Below, piece after piece: positions 26,944-34,482 of a DNA stretch of 39,779 bases. The stretch covers positions 133,064 through 172,842 of the forward strand of contig NZ_LSTO01000001.1 of assembly GCF_002211445.1 (NCBI RefSeq). The letters are read 5' to 3'. The notes beneath the pieces were generated by a model. That model was not told the origin of the DNA and did not search any database. It saw only the letters and a program-made list of their open reading frames with translations. The stretch is from Noviherbaspirillum denitrificans (GTDB lineage: Bacteria; Pseudomonadota; Gammaproteobacteria; Burkholderiales; Burkholderiaceae_D). Positions within the stretch are counted from its first letter, which is position 1. Each line of letters begins with the position of its first letter. Position numbers and translations under genes: made by a program.

Positions 26944-26988
26944 CGGAGCTGCGGAAAATCCCATTGCGGCAACCTGGCCGCAGCTCCG
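26944..26988. repeat. Inverted repeat downstream of the SapC gene
   Basis: CGGAGCTGCGG (26944-26954) pairs perfectly with CCGCAGCTCCG (26978-26988) over 11 bases with a 23-base loop. A smaller hairpin (TGCGGC/GCCGCA) can form inside using overlapping bases. It lies 28 bases past the SapC stop. It has no T tract, so it may be an mRNA-stabilising or attenuating structure rather than a simple terminator. Confidence 0.55.
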
Positions 26989-27016
26989 TCAATTATCCTT
27001 TGGGCAGCCTCAGCAA

Positions 27017-27805
27017 TTAAATTGCGCTGAATCTGATTGTGTCGCCGTCGTTCAGGAACGCCAGATCAAGCTCATCAATGCCAATAGTTGAGTTAAATGC
27101 GCTGGCTGTCTTCGCACGTGCTTCAGCCAACTTGCTGAAGCTGTGCAGGTGCTGCATCGAGAGCAACTGGCAGTAGGCAAGAGGGAGCGCACCTGCTCGA
27201 CGCACTATCTCGAGGGACTCCAATGGCAGCGCATTAAGCGCAGCCTCATCGATACAATACAGGCCCTCGATCTTACGCTCCCCCGCTCCTTCCTGAACCG
27301 TAATTGGCCACGGCTGAATGAGGTGTTGTTCCGCCAGTATTCCGCATACGCGGTCGGTAGCCTCCTTGTTGGCATGCACCTGCATAAGGAACCCGAGCAC
27401 CTCTGTGACCGATTTGGCTGGATTCCCATTGCTATCGAAAAACGGTTCCCCCTGAACGTCATTCACGAGGCCACTTTCCTCGTCAACAACCAGCACCTTC
27501 TCCCCATCCGGTGTAGTCGCCAACTGGAACGGATAGCCTCGATAGGCAGCCGGAATGTAGCCGGCCAACCAGCGTCCGTCCTGTGCAACAAACAGGTTCT
27601 CCCCGGTTTCGAAACCCAGCACGGCGACGGGCTGATACCGGTCGCCTTGTCTGACGAACCCTATGGGCAGGTGCATCAGGGCTCGCGGGATCTCCTGCAT
27701 GACGAGCGGCGCAATAAGGTCCTTGGCTGCAAATACGTAGCTGTCATAACGCCTCCAGAACTTGTTTCCGAAAGTCGTTTTGGAAATGGCTTGATATTTA
27801 GGCAT
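27017..27805 (-). CDS. sapC: SapC family protein
   Basis: This 262-aa soluble protein has the SapC pattern: W-R-R-Y-D-S-Y-V-F-A-A-K-D early, then PRALMHLPIGFVRQGDRYQPVAVLGF (residues about 40-65), a GRWLAGYIPAAYRGYPF block, and a late LYCIDEAALNALPLESLEIVRRAGALPLAYCQLLSM. SapC was named in the Campylobacter fetus S-layer locus, where sapC lies with the sapDEF type I exporter. Its job is unknown; no signal peptide or membrane helix is seen here, so it is probably cytoplasmic. The ATG at 27805 follows AAGGAATAAC. It sits between the methyltransferase and the exporter genes, which fits a role in surface-protein export. Confidence 0.85.
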   Translation of the reverse strand: MPKYQAISKTTFGNKFWRRYDSYVFAAKDLIAPLVMQEIPRALMHLPIGFVRQGDRYQPVAVLGFETGENLFVAQDGRWLAGYIPAAYRGYPFQLATTPDGEKVLVVDEESGLVNDVQGEPFFDSNGNPAKSVTEVLGFLMQVHANKEATDRVCGILAEQHLIQPWPITVQEGAGERKIEGLYCIDEAALNALPLESLEIVRRAGALPLAYCQLLSMQHLHSFSKLAEARAKTASAFNSTIGIDELDLAFLNDGDTIRFSAI

Positions 27806-27970
27806 GTTATTCCTTACACGTTCCGCAAGACATTCATAACCGGAGAAAGCATGTCGAAACTCTCCTTGGCCGCGCGCACCACCTTGCCTTGCTTGACCTG
27901 CTTTCATCCTCTGAAGCACACTCAATCGGCAGGGAGGCTGCGGGCCAAATCGATAATAATCCTACCGCTC

Positions 27971-29506
27971 TCAGGTGACCATTAACGCCTTGAGAATCGG
28001 CAAGCGCTTCTCAAAGAATTCAACGGCCTGCCTTTGGAGTTCAGCGATGTTTTCCTCCGGAGTTTCGAGTGCCTTTCCTTCCTTCGTCAGACGCTGATTA
28101 AGATTTTCAAGGTACTCCCAGGCGAACTTGACACATTCTTCCGGCGACTTGCGTCCGTTGTTCTTCGCAAGCAGGAACATTTGCTGAAAGCGATTGACTG
28201 GAACTGCCGCACCAGTAAGCGGAGCGGCAAGGTATCCAACATCATGGCTTCCGCGACTCGCTTGCAGGAGGTGCGCGTTTAACTTGTCGCACTGCTTCTT
28301 CGCCTTGGAAATGCCGAGCTCGTCCTGAACCGGTGCCAGATCATTCTTGCCGACAAGGATCATGACAGCTTGAAGTATCTGCGGGAGGCTCAGTCCCTTG
28401 GCCTTGGTCATCTGCTCAAGTTGATTCAAGGTTTTCGGCTTGTGGTCGCTCATCGCCTCCAGCAAGGGGCAATAGATTCCTTCATTCAGCGTTGCATCGC
28501 CAATGTACCCGCTCACCTTCAATTCAACGTTCTCAGGAGAATTGACGAGGATGACTTGCTGCTGCCTCAAAGCCTCAACACGTTCGACAGGATTCAACCT
28601 GCGTCCGCCCTTTATCCAATAGTCCCTTCTGAACTGCGTATTGCACATGAAGTCCCTGACTGCTTCACGGAACATGGCGTCGGGAATTTCCTTCAAAAAC
28701 GCCTGCTGTTCCGTGGACAGGTTTACCGCGTCGACGTGATCAACATAGTGTGCCGAACATGCAAAGTTGAGTTTCGCACCGGCCAGCCACTCGGCCATTC
28801 TCGAAAAGGTCATCGGATGCCAGTCACGATTGAAGTACTCGTGCGCGAGATAGCTCCGGTTCTGGTCTTTCATGCGCTTGATTCGTTCCCCCACGACCGG
28901 GTTGACCCGTCCAAAGATCGGATCTGTTGCCAGCAGCCGCTCAGCGAAATCGAGAGCACTGTCAATCCGACTGACGATCCCCTGCCCTGGTGCGGCCATT
29001 ACTTGGGCATGTTCGGTGAGAAGGCCTCGCATGGGCAACATGGCAGCCCAGCCAGGCTGGGTGTTGTAGCTGATATAAAGGACGCCACCGACTTTCAGCT
29101 TGCGCCGGATGAAATCGACAATGACGCTGCGGTTCTCGTCCGAGATCCAGCTCCAGATTCCATGCAGGCCGATATAGTCAAAATCAGGAAGATCCGAGCG
29201 ATTGCAGAACTCTGCAAACGCTTCGTCATGCAGATGCAACCGCGCCCCCGATTGCCGCGCAAGTTCCTGGGCAAAATTCGCCTGGGCGGGATTGAAGTCG
29301 GTTCCATAATGAGCAATAGACGATGCGGCTGCATGCATATTTACACTCACCCCTTGCCCGAAGCCGAGCTCGCAAGCCGACTCGACATTGGGAAACGCAT
29401 AGCCGGAACTCAATAACGGCAGGCGCAACCGCAGCGGGTTAAGTTCCGTGTAATAGCCAAAGGTATAGCCAATGTCGGCTACGTAACCAGCGGTCCAATC
29501 TGACAT
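27971..29506 (-). CDS. SAM-dependent methyltransferase with MethyTransf_Reg domain
   Basis: This 511-aa protein has a class I methyltransferase domain with the SAM-binding motif ELGFGQG at 46-52, a post-I acidic strand (YGTDFNP) and the FDYIGLHGIWSWISDENR motif IV region (about 112-130). A middle regulatory domain follows (about 215-300, NRSYLAHEYFNRDWHPMTFSRMAEWL), then a helical C-terminus. The same architecture occurs in rickettsial PKMT1/PKMT2, which methylate lysines of the surface protein OmpB. Here the gene lies directly downstream of a lysine-containing surface-protein gene, behind its terminator. The ATG at 29506 has a good ribosome site (CGAGGAATAC). Protein-lysine methylation of the neighbour is an inference. 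Confidence 0.85.
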   Translation of the reverse strand: MSDWTAGYVADIGYTFGYYTELNPLRLRLPLLSSGYAFPNVESACELGFGQGVSVNMHAAASSIAHYGTDFNPAQANFAQELARQSGARLHLHDEAFAEFCNRSDLPDFDYIGLHGIWSWISDENRSVIVDFIRRKLKVGGVLYISYNTQPGWAAMLPMRGLLTEHAQVMAAPGQGIVSRIDSALDFAERLLATDPIFGRVNPVVGERIKRMKDQNRSYLAHEYFNRDWHPMTFSRMAEWLAGAKLNFACSAHYVDHVDAVNLSTEQQAFLKEIPDAMFREAVRDFMCNTQFRRDYWIKGGRRLNPVERVEALRQQQVILVNSPENVELKVSGYIGDATLNEGIYCPLLEAMSDHKPKTLNQLEQMTKAKGLSLPQILQAVMILVGKNDLAPVQDELGISKAKKQCDKLNAHLLQASRGSHDVGYLAAPLTGAAVPVNRFQQMFLLAKNNGRKSPEECVKFAWEYLENLNQRLTKEGKALETPEENIAELQRQAVEFFEKRLPILKALMVT

Positions 29507-29560
29507 GTATTCCTCGAATTTCTAGAATTTGCGTGTAGACAACGAAGCGTCCGCTAATGA

Positions 29561-29592
29561 AAAACCCCGCATCCCAAATGGGACGCGGGGTT
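29561..29592 (-). terminator. Strong intrinsic terminator of the surface-protein gene
   Basis: On the minus strand AACCCCGC-G-TCCCA and TGGGA-T-GCGGGGTT form a stem of 13 pairs with one mismatch and a two-base loop, followed by T residues. It lies about 50 bases past the stop and separates the highly expressed surface-protein gene from the methyltransferase gene. Confidence 0.9.
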
Positions 29593-29604
29593 CGACCACT
29601 TCTT

Positions 29605-29626
29605 GCTTCCGGCTTTGACCGGAAGC
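29605..29626 (-). terminator. Second stem-loop in the surface-protein 3' UTR
   Basis: GCTTCCGG at 29605-29612 pairs perfectly with CCGGAAGC at 29619-29626 around a six-base loop. It lies between the stop codon and the main terminator and has no T tract. It may protect the 3' end of the abundant transcript from exonucleases. Confidence 0.6.
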
Positions 29627-29639
29627 ACCCATGAAGAGT

Positions 29640-32261
29640 TTAGAAGTTGATGTTGGTCTCGGAGATGGTAGCAACACCAGCCAGCTTGATGACGATGTCG
29701 TCAGCAGCCGTGAAGTTACCGTCCTTGTTGGCATCGATGAACACGTAGGTGTCACCGGTACCAGCCTGGGAGATTGCAACACCGCGGTTACCAGCCGGAT
29801 CGTTGAACAGGCTAGCAATGCTGGTCAGGTCAACTGCGGTGGTCGCGATCTTGACGTTGACGTCAACCACGCCGCGTTGTGCGCCGGAGAAGTTGAAGTT
29901 GGTCAGGTCGAGACGGTCGTCAGTTGCAGCAGCACCGGTCTTGAAGTTGGTGATGGAGTCGAAACCGGTGTCAGCAGCCAGGGTAACCTTGCCATCCTTG
30001 CTGGTGTCGCTGATTTGCGAATCCGTTGCCGCCTTCAGGACGAAGGTGTCACGTACAGCTGCGGTAGCGTTAGCAATGAAGGTCACTGCGTCAGCGCCCT
30101 TGCCGGTGTAGACGATGTCACCAGCCTTGGAGCCAGCGTAGGTGTCAACGCCATCGCCGCCAGTGAACGCAACCGACTTGGTGTGCGTGGACAGGTCGAT
30201 CTTGGTACCGCCGGTGTTTGCGGTAGCATCGATCTTGCTGACAACACCGATCGTCGTCACGCCGGACAGGTCAACCTTGGCATCGCCCTTGATGGTGACG
30301 GTTTCTGCAGCAGCAGCAACGAACTTGGCAGTCAGGGTGTAGGCGGAAGACTTCGCACCAGTGACGCCACCGTCGGTCGAAGCAACCTTCGCATCAACAA
30401 CCAGGTTTTCAACGCCAGCGACAGTGACGGTCTGCGCATTGATGTTGCCGTCAGAAGCGTCATCCTTGTTGGCGTCATTCATTTGAGCAACGAGGGTGAA
30501 GGTTTCTGCGTCGCCCTTAGCGGTCGTGCCGGTATAGTCCTTGCCAGTCACAGTGATGTTCTTGACGACATCGAAGTCAGCGTTGGTCTTTGCCTTGCTG
30601 GAGATGGTCAGAGTGAACGTATCTGCTGCGTTCTTGAAGTCAACGTCACCAGCCAGAGCACCAGCGATAGCTTCGTCGATCTGGACGGTAGCAAAGCTGT
30701 TCAGCGAAACGTCGTAGTTGCCCGTGCCGCCGGAAACGTCCAGGGTTTCGAAGTTGGTGATGTACTTCGAAGTGGTTGCATCCAGCTTGGAGCCGTCGGT
30801 GATGTTGATGATGTCGGTGCCATCGCCGCCATTCGCGCCCTTGTCGAACGCTGCCAGGTTCGCGCCCGTGAACAGGGTGTCGTTACCAGCACCCAGATTA
30901 GCGGACGAACCGACCGTTGCAACAGCAGAAGCATTGATCACGTCATTGCCGGTGCCTGTGGTGACGGTCACAGCCTTGGCAGCTTGGGTCAGGGTCGCCT
31001 TGATTGCGCCGGTGGAAGCGGAAGCGTCCAGCTTGGTAGCAACAGCCAGTGCGGTGCCAGTCAGGTCAACGGAACCAGCGCCAGTAACAGTAACCGAGGT
31101 CAGCGTCGCAGCGCTGTCAGCGAAGTTGATTGCATTGGTGCCGGTTGCAGCGATGGTCGCGGTCGTGAGAACGTCAGCGTTCGTGGAGTCAACCTTAACG
31201 AAAGCATTGTTCGCAGTGATGTTTGCGGTCGTTGCCTTGCTTGCGTTATCAACACCGAGGTCAAGGGTGATAGCAGCAGTGCTGGTACCAACCGTGTCCA
31301 GGTTCAGTGCCAGAGTCGTTGCGGAGCCAGCGGTGCCGCCGATGGACACGTTCTGGTTCTGGGACTTGATTGCCAGGGAGGCGATGGTACCGATGTTGTT
31401 GATAACACCAGCGGTCGTGCTGTCAGCAACGGTGATGGCGGTTGCGCCGGTGGTATTGGCCAGGTCCATCTTTGCGCCAGCAGCTGCGAAGCGCAGGTTC
31501 AGGTTCTCGATGTTCTTGATCGAGGAAGCAACGGTTGCACCTTGTGCCAGCGTTGCAACCAGGGTGTCGGTACCGTCGCCGCCGTCGAGTACGTCAACGT
31601 TCTGCAGGGTGTTGGTCAGCGTACCTGCGCCGTCTTGTGCTGCGGAAGCGGTAAAGGTGTCGTTGCCCGTGCCACCGACGAAGTTCGCGCCGCTGTCCTG
31701 GTTGACGGTCAGGGTGAAGCTCTTGCCGACTGCGCTGGAAGCGCCGGTCTTGGCGGCTTCAACGGTAGCAGCATCCTTGGTCACGCCGACGAGGATGTTG
31801 GTAGCAGCGGTAACGTCGTTGCCGCCCTTTTCAACTGCGTAGTACAGGCCAACGGTAACCTTGTTCTCGAACAGTGCCTTGGAGTCACGAGCAGCAACCG
31901 AGGTCGCATCGGTGCCGGTGCCAGCGAAGCTGCGAACTGCGGTGATCATTTCGGAGATCACAGCACCCTTGGTTGCACCAGCGTTCAGCTTGGAGGTCCA
32001 GTATGCCAGGCCGTCTGCGTCAGCGGTGCGGCCGAGGACGTTGGTGTAGAAACGGCCGATGATTTCTTCGTTCGTCAGGAACGTCGGGTAGGTAGCACGA
32101 GCCGGATCGGTGTTGTACATCTCTTGTGCAACTTGAGCAACGGTCTTGCCGGCGTCGAGTTGGTTAACCCAGTAGCCCAGGCCGTCACGCTCAGGGGCGC
32201 GGCCAAACAGGGCGACGTACAGGTTAGCAACGTCAGTACGCATTTGAGTGGTAATTGCCAT
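29640..32261 (-). CDS. Large RTX-like, S-layer-type surface protein (DUF4214 N-terminus, T1SS substrate)
   Basis: This 873-aa protein has no signal peptide. An N-terminal DUF4214 region (residues about 6-105; LYVALFGRAPERDGLGYW, NVLGRTADADGLAYW) is followed by a very long Thr/Ala/Asp/Val-rich beta domain with scattered RTX-like Ca sites (GGTGNDTF, GGDGTDTL, GAGNDTL, GGDGVDTY). It ends DDIVIKLAGVATISETNINF, a hydrophobic end like C-terminal type I secretion signals. There is no Cys and Trp occurs only in the N-terminal domain, as in Caulobacter RsaA. Codon use is very biased (GCA/GTT/ACC-rich), suggesting high expression. ATG 32261 has ribosome site GGGAG. A CRP box and a strong terminator frame it. 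An adhesin role is an alternative. Confidence 0.85.
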   Translation of the reverse strand: MAITTQMRTDVANLYVALFGRAPERDGLGYWVNQLDAGKTVAQVAQEMYNTDPARATYPTFLTNEEIIGRFYTNVLGRTADADGLAYWTSKLNAGATKGAVISEMITAVRSFAGTGTDATSVAARDSKALFENKVTVGLYYAVEKGGNDVTAATNILVGVTKDAATVEAAKTGASSAVGKSFTLTVNQDSGANFVGGTGNDTFTASAAQDGAGTLTNTLQNVDVLDGGDGTDTLVATLAQGATVASSIKNIENLNLRFAAAGAKMDLANTTGATAITVADSTTAGVINNIGTIASLAIKSQNQNVSIGGTAGSATTLALNLDTVGTSTAAITLDLGVDNASKATTANITANNAFVKVDSTNADVLTTATIAATGTNAINFADSAATLTSVTVTGAGSVDLTGTALAVATKLDASASTGAIKATLTQAAKAVTVTTGTGNDVINASAVATVGSSANLGAGNDTLFTGANLAAFDKGANGGDGTDIINITDGSKLDATTSKYITNFETLDVSGGTGNYDVSLNSFATVQIDEAIAGALAGDVDFKNAADTFTLTISSKAKTNADFDVVKNITVTGKDYTGTTAKGDAETFTLVAQMNDANKDDASDGNINAQTVTVAGVENLVVDAKVASTDGGVTGAKSSAYTLTAKFVAAAAETVTIKGDAKVDLSGVTTIGVVSKIDATANTGGTKIDLSTHTKSVAFTGGDGVDTYAGSKAGDIVYTGKGADAVTFIANATAAVRDTFVLKAATDSQISDTSKDGKVTLAADTGFDSITNFKTGAAATDDRLDLTNFNFSGAQRGVVDVNVKIATTAVDLTSIASLFNDPAGNRGVAISQAGTGDTYVFIDANKDGNFTAADDIVIKLAGVATISETNINF

Positions 32262-32339
32262 GTAAAAACTCCCAAAAGGAAAAGTTAAGAATCCCAGCGA
32301 AGCCAGCTTTTGTTGAATTTCAGCTAGTTGCTGTTGCGT

Positions 32340-32345
32340 ATAGTA
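32340..32345 (-). promoter_or_regulatory. Candidate -10 element of the surface-protein gene
   Basis: The minus strand reads TACTAT. If this is the -10, transcription starts near 32333 and the CRP box centre (32374.5) falls at about -41.5, the position of a class II CRP-activated promoter. The match to TATAAT is 4 of 6, which is acceptable for an activator-dependent promoter. A neighbouring TATACG overlaps it. Confidence 0.5.
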
Positions 32346-32366
32346 TTGAGTCGGGTAAAGAATAAA

Positions 32367-32382
32367 TGTGATGGCTGTCACA
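32367..32382. promoter_or_regulatory. CRP box upstream of the surface-protein gene
   Basis: TGTGATGGCTGTCACA matches TGTGA-N6-TCACA perfectly in both half-sites. It lies about 113 bases before the ATG of the surface-protein gene. It is the second perfect box in the same locus; the first is upstream of the exporter operon. Confidence 0.85.
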
Positions 32383-32745
32383 CCAATTCTTTTTTTGACT
32401 AAAAACAACACGCGGTGGGACATTGGTGCTTGTACAACGCACGCGATTCTAACGCAGTAATGTTGTCACAGTCCAACAGATGTGGCGTTTTGGAATCGGT
32501 TTTGTGGGGATTTGATTAAGAAGAGCAATGGTTTAATGCGAAAACCGCGCATTTCCACTCATTGCTTATGAAAAATTAATCTAAAGAATAGTGTGGATTG
32601 TGCGGAACTTGCGGCTTCTAGTCGTCGTATTTTCGTAACAACGGGTATTTTTTAGGTGACTGGAAGCAAGTTTTTAGGCTCATTGCTTGTCTTTTCGTTG
32701 CAGATTGGGGCTTGGCGCCTTTCAGCTCATGCTTCATGTCACTGG

Positions 32746-32765
32746 ATCCCGGCGTTCGCCGGGAT
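32746..32765. repeat. Short palindromic repeat
   Basis: ATCCCGGCG and CGCCGGGAT form a perfect 9-bp stem with a TT loop, flanked by CACTGG and GACTT. The unit resembles a short palindromic repeat found between genes in many Betaproteobacteria. It is the only copy seen in this window. Confidence 0.65.
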
Positions 32766-32926
32766 GACTTCTCTAGGTATTGGGCTTGCTTGAGCTGTAG
32801 TTCGGGAGCGCTTCCATTTTTGCGGGGTGATACGGGATCGCCAAATTCGACTTGAACTGATTCTTGTTGGAGGCGATTTGCGGAGTGGCGCGGCGTAGAC
32901 TGCGGGGCGTTCGAGATGCAGGCTTT

Positions 32927-32960
32927 AGGTGGGTTTCGCTTCGCTCTACGCCACCCTACG
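32927..32960. repeat. Single REP arm, copy 4
   Basis: This 34-base arm (TAGGTGGGTTTCGC...CCACCCTACG) matches the RAYT-flanking family with one extra G near its end. It lies 37 bases beyond the stop of the TPR-barrel gene, where it can fold into a hairpin and may act as a transcription end. Confidence 0.85.
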
Positions 32961-32997
32961 GGCCTGGGGATTGACCGGGGCCGGGTTGTTGTTATGG

Positions 32998-34482
32998 TCA
33001 GAAGCGGTAGCGGAGGCCTACGCTCAGGCTCTTGCCGCTTTGGCGGAACAGGGCCAGGTTCGACTTGAAGCGGTTGTCCTCGGCGAGCAGTTGCAGGTCC
33101 ATGTCGGCACTGACCGGTGCCACGACTGAAAACCGGATGGTGTGGCGGTCTAGTGTGCGGGCGGCGTTCTGTTCCAGCAGCGGACTGTAACCCTCATCGT
33201 CGCGCGCCTCGGCGACGGTCATGCTGAGGTCGGCGCGGGCGCCCCATGCGAGGGGCATGCCGACCTGGCCGATCAATTCCTTGTGGCGGGTCTGGCCGCC
33301 GGCACGTGGTCCGGTCGGGTCGTCGAAGCCGACGCGGCCGATCAGGATGGTCTGGACAGGGAGTTGGCCGGCTTTCCAGTCGCAGGCGATGCCGCCCTGT
33401 CCCCAGATGACGTTGGCGTCGAGGGTCTTGAGCGTGGTGTAACGCCGCCATTCCAGTTCTGCGCTTCCGCCGAGGCGGCAGCCTTCCATGGGCCGCTCGA
33501 TCTGGGCGATGGCGCGCAGGTTGTTCAGCAGCGAGCTGCCGCCCAGCCAGAGGCGTTCCAGATGCAGCCATGCGCTGGCGTCGCCCAGCAGGGTTGCCCG
33601 GTGGAGGCCGGCGCTGGCGTTGGCGCTGATGGTCGAGAAGTTCTTTTCGTGCAGGTACTCGCGGCTGCGCACACCTACCGACAGTTCGGCAATACTGCTG
33701 CCGAGACGCGTGCGGTAACGCGTGCCGACGCCGGCTTGCATGAAGTGGTCAGTGCGCGCCTGGAACGAGGGATCGAGTATGAGGTTGATCCGGTCCGCGC
33801 CGAAGGTCAGCGGAATGGCGCTGGTTTGCAGGCCGCTGTTGGCATTGGTGTCGACGCCGTACAGGAAGTCAACATGCGACTGCCACGGCGACTCGCTGCT
33901 GCGCGCCGTCATGCGGGCACGGTAACGCGAGACGACGACCCGCACCGAAGGCGGCGGGTTGAATTGCGATTCGACGTAGTCGAAGTAGCCGGCCGCACTG
34001 GTGATATTGCCCGTCTCGGCGGAGGCGATGGCGAGGTCAAGCCAGGCGCCGGCATTGTCGGGCTGCATAAGGACGACGCGTTCGAGCGCGGTGACCGCGG
34101 TGGCGTAGTCGGCGAGCTTCAGCGCCAGGATGCCGAGCAGGTTGAAGTAGGCCGGGTCGTCGCTGTGGCCGGCCTGGACTGCCTGCAGGGCAGACAGGGC
34201 TTCGGCGTAGTTGCCTTGTTCGACATGGGCGCGGATGCCGGGGTAGGCGTCGAGGTCGGCCGGGGCGATGCCGTTGAGCGAGGTGGATGGCACGGGTGCT
34301 GCTGATTGCGCGTGCGCGGGGGCAGCGGCTGCCATGATGACAATGGCGGTCGCAATCAATGCACCTCGTAGGGTGGGTAGAGCGGAGCGAAACCCACCAG
34401 TGGCTCCAGTCTCGCCATGTTGGTGGGTTTCGCTTCGCTCTACCCACCCTACGATTCTTGTGTTTTCGGGCGTGTCGCTCAT
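32998..34482 (-). CDS. TPR-containing outer-membrane barrel protein (Slam-like)
   Basis: This 494-aa protein has about 38 unusual N-terminal residues encoded by a REP pair, then a signal-like segment (GALIATAIVIMAAAAPAHAQ), TPR units (about 80-165: YAEALSALQAVQAGHSDDPAYF, DYATAVTALERVVLMQPDN), and a long beta-barrel region starting HVDFLYGVDTNANSG and ending in R-Y-R-F. TPR followed by a barrel is the layout of Slam/SlipAM proteins that handle surface lipoproteins. It is not established that this one does so. The ATG at 34482 overlaps the cyclase TGA by one base (TGATG), arguing for this start although it places the signal segment 38 residues in. Third gene of the FecR-cyclase operon. Confidence 0.75.
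   Translation of the reverse strand: MSDTPENTRIVGWVERSETHQHGETGATGGFRSALPTLRGALIATAIVIMAAAAPAHAQSAAPVPSTSLNGIAPADLDAYPGIRAHVEQGNYAEALSALQAVQAGHSDDPAYFNLLGILALKLADYATAVTALERVVLMQPDNAGAWLDLAIASAETGNITSAAGYFDYVESQFNPPPSVRVVVSRYRARMTARSSESPWQSHVDFLYGVDTNANSGLQTSAIPLTFGADRINLILDPSFQARTDHFMQAGVGTRYRTRLGSSIAELSVGVRSREYLHEKNFSTISANASAGLHRATLLGDASAWLHLERLWLGGSSLLNNLRAIAQIERPMEGCRLGGSAELEWRRYTTLKTLDANVIWGQGGIACDWKAGQLPVQTILIGRVGFDDPTGPRAGGQTRHKELIGQVGMPLAWGARADLSMTVAEARDDEGYSPLLEQNAARTLDRHTIRFSVVAPVSADMDLQLLAEDNRFKSNLALFRQSGKSLSVGLRYRF
34367..34453. repeat. REP pair, copy 5, inside the TPR-barrel coding region
   Basis: Arms 34367-34399 (CGTAGGGTGGGTAG...AACCCACCA) and 34421-34453 (the inverse) are separated by 21 bases. 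The whole element is 87 bases, exactly 29 codons, so the frame is kept. It encodes a peptide containing GWVERSETHQ and FRSALPTLR, which is known as a translated repeat in many genomes and is not a protein domain. Confidence 0.9.

Larger units (their letters stand above)
32262..32997. other. Long intergenic region upstream of the surface-protein gene
   Basis: These 736 bases contain, from the gene outward, a leader of about 70 bases, a -10 candidate, a CRP box (32367-32382), an A+T-rich stretch up to about 32700, a perfect 9-bp hairpin repeat (32746-32765) and a single REP arm (32927-32960). No credible gene is seen on either strand. The A+T-rich block is unlike the rest of the window and is a candidate site for nucleoid-protein binding. 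Confidence 0.55.

Noticed and set aside
29631-32288. An 885-codon open frame on the plus strand antisense to the surface-protein gene
   Set aside because: It follows from the strong codon bias of the real gene. The product is Gly/Ser/Val/Cys-rich without domains and has no ribosome site.
32262-32423. In-frame extension of the surface protein by 54 residues (contains LAEIQQKLASLGF)
   Set aside because: It looks somewhat protein-like, but the ATG at 32261 has a good ribosome site and gives the standard MAIT- start of DUF4214 proteins. The extension also passes through the -10 and CRP box.
32929-33129. A 66-codon plus-strand frame starting MGFASLY
   Set aside because: Its start is a translated REP arm and the rest is antisense to the TPR-barrel gene.
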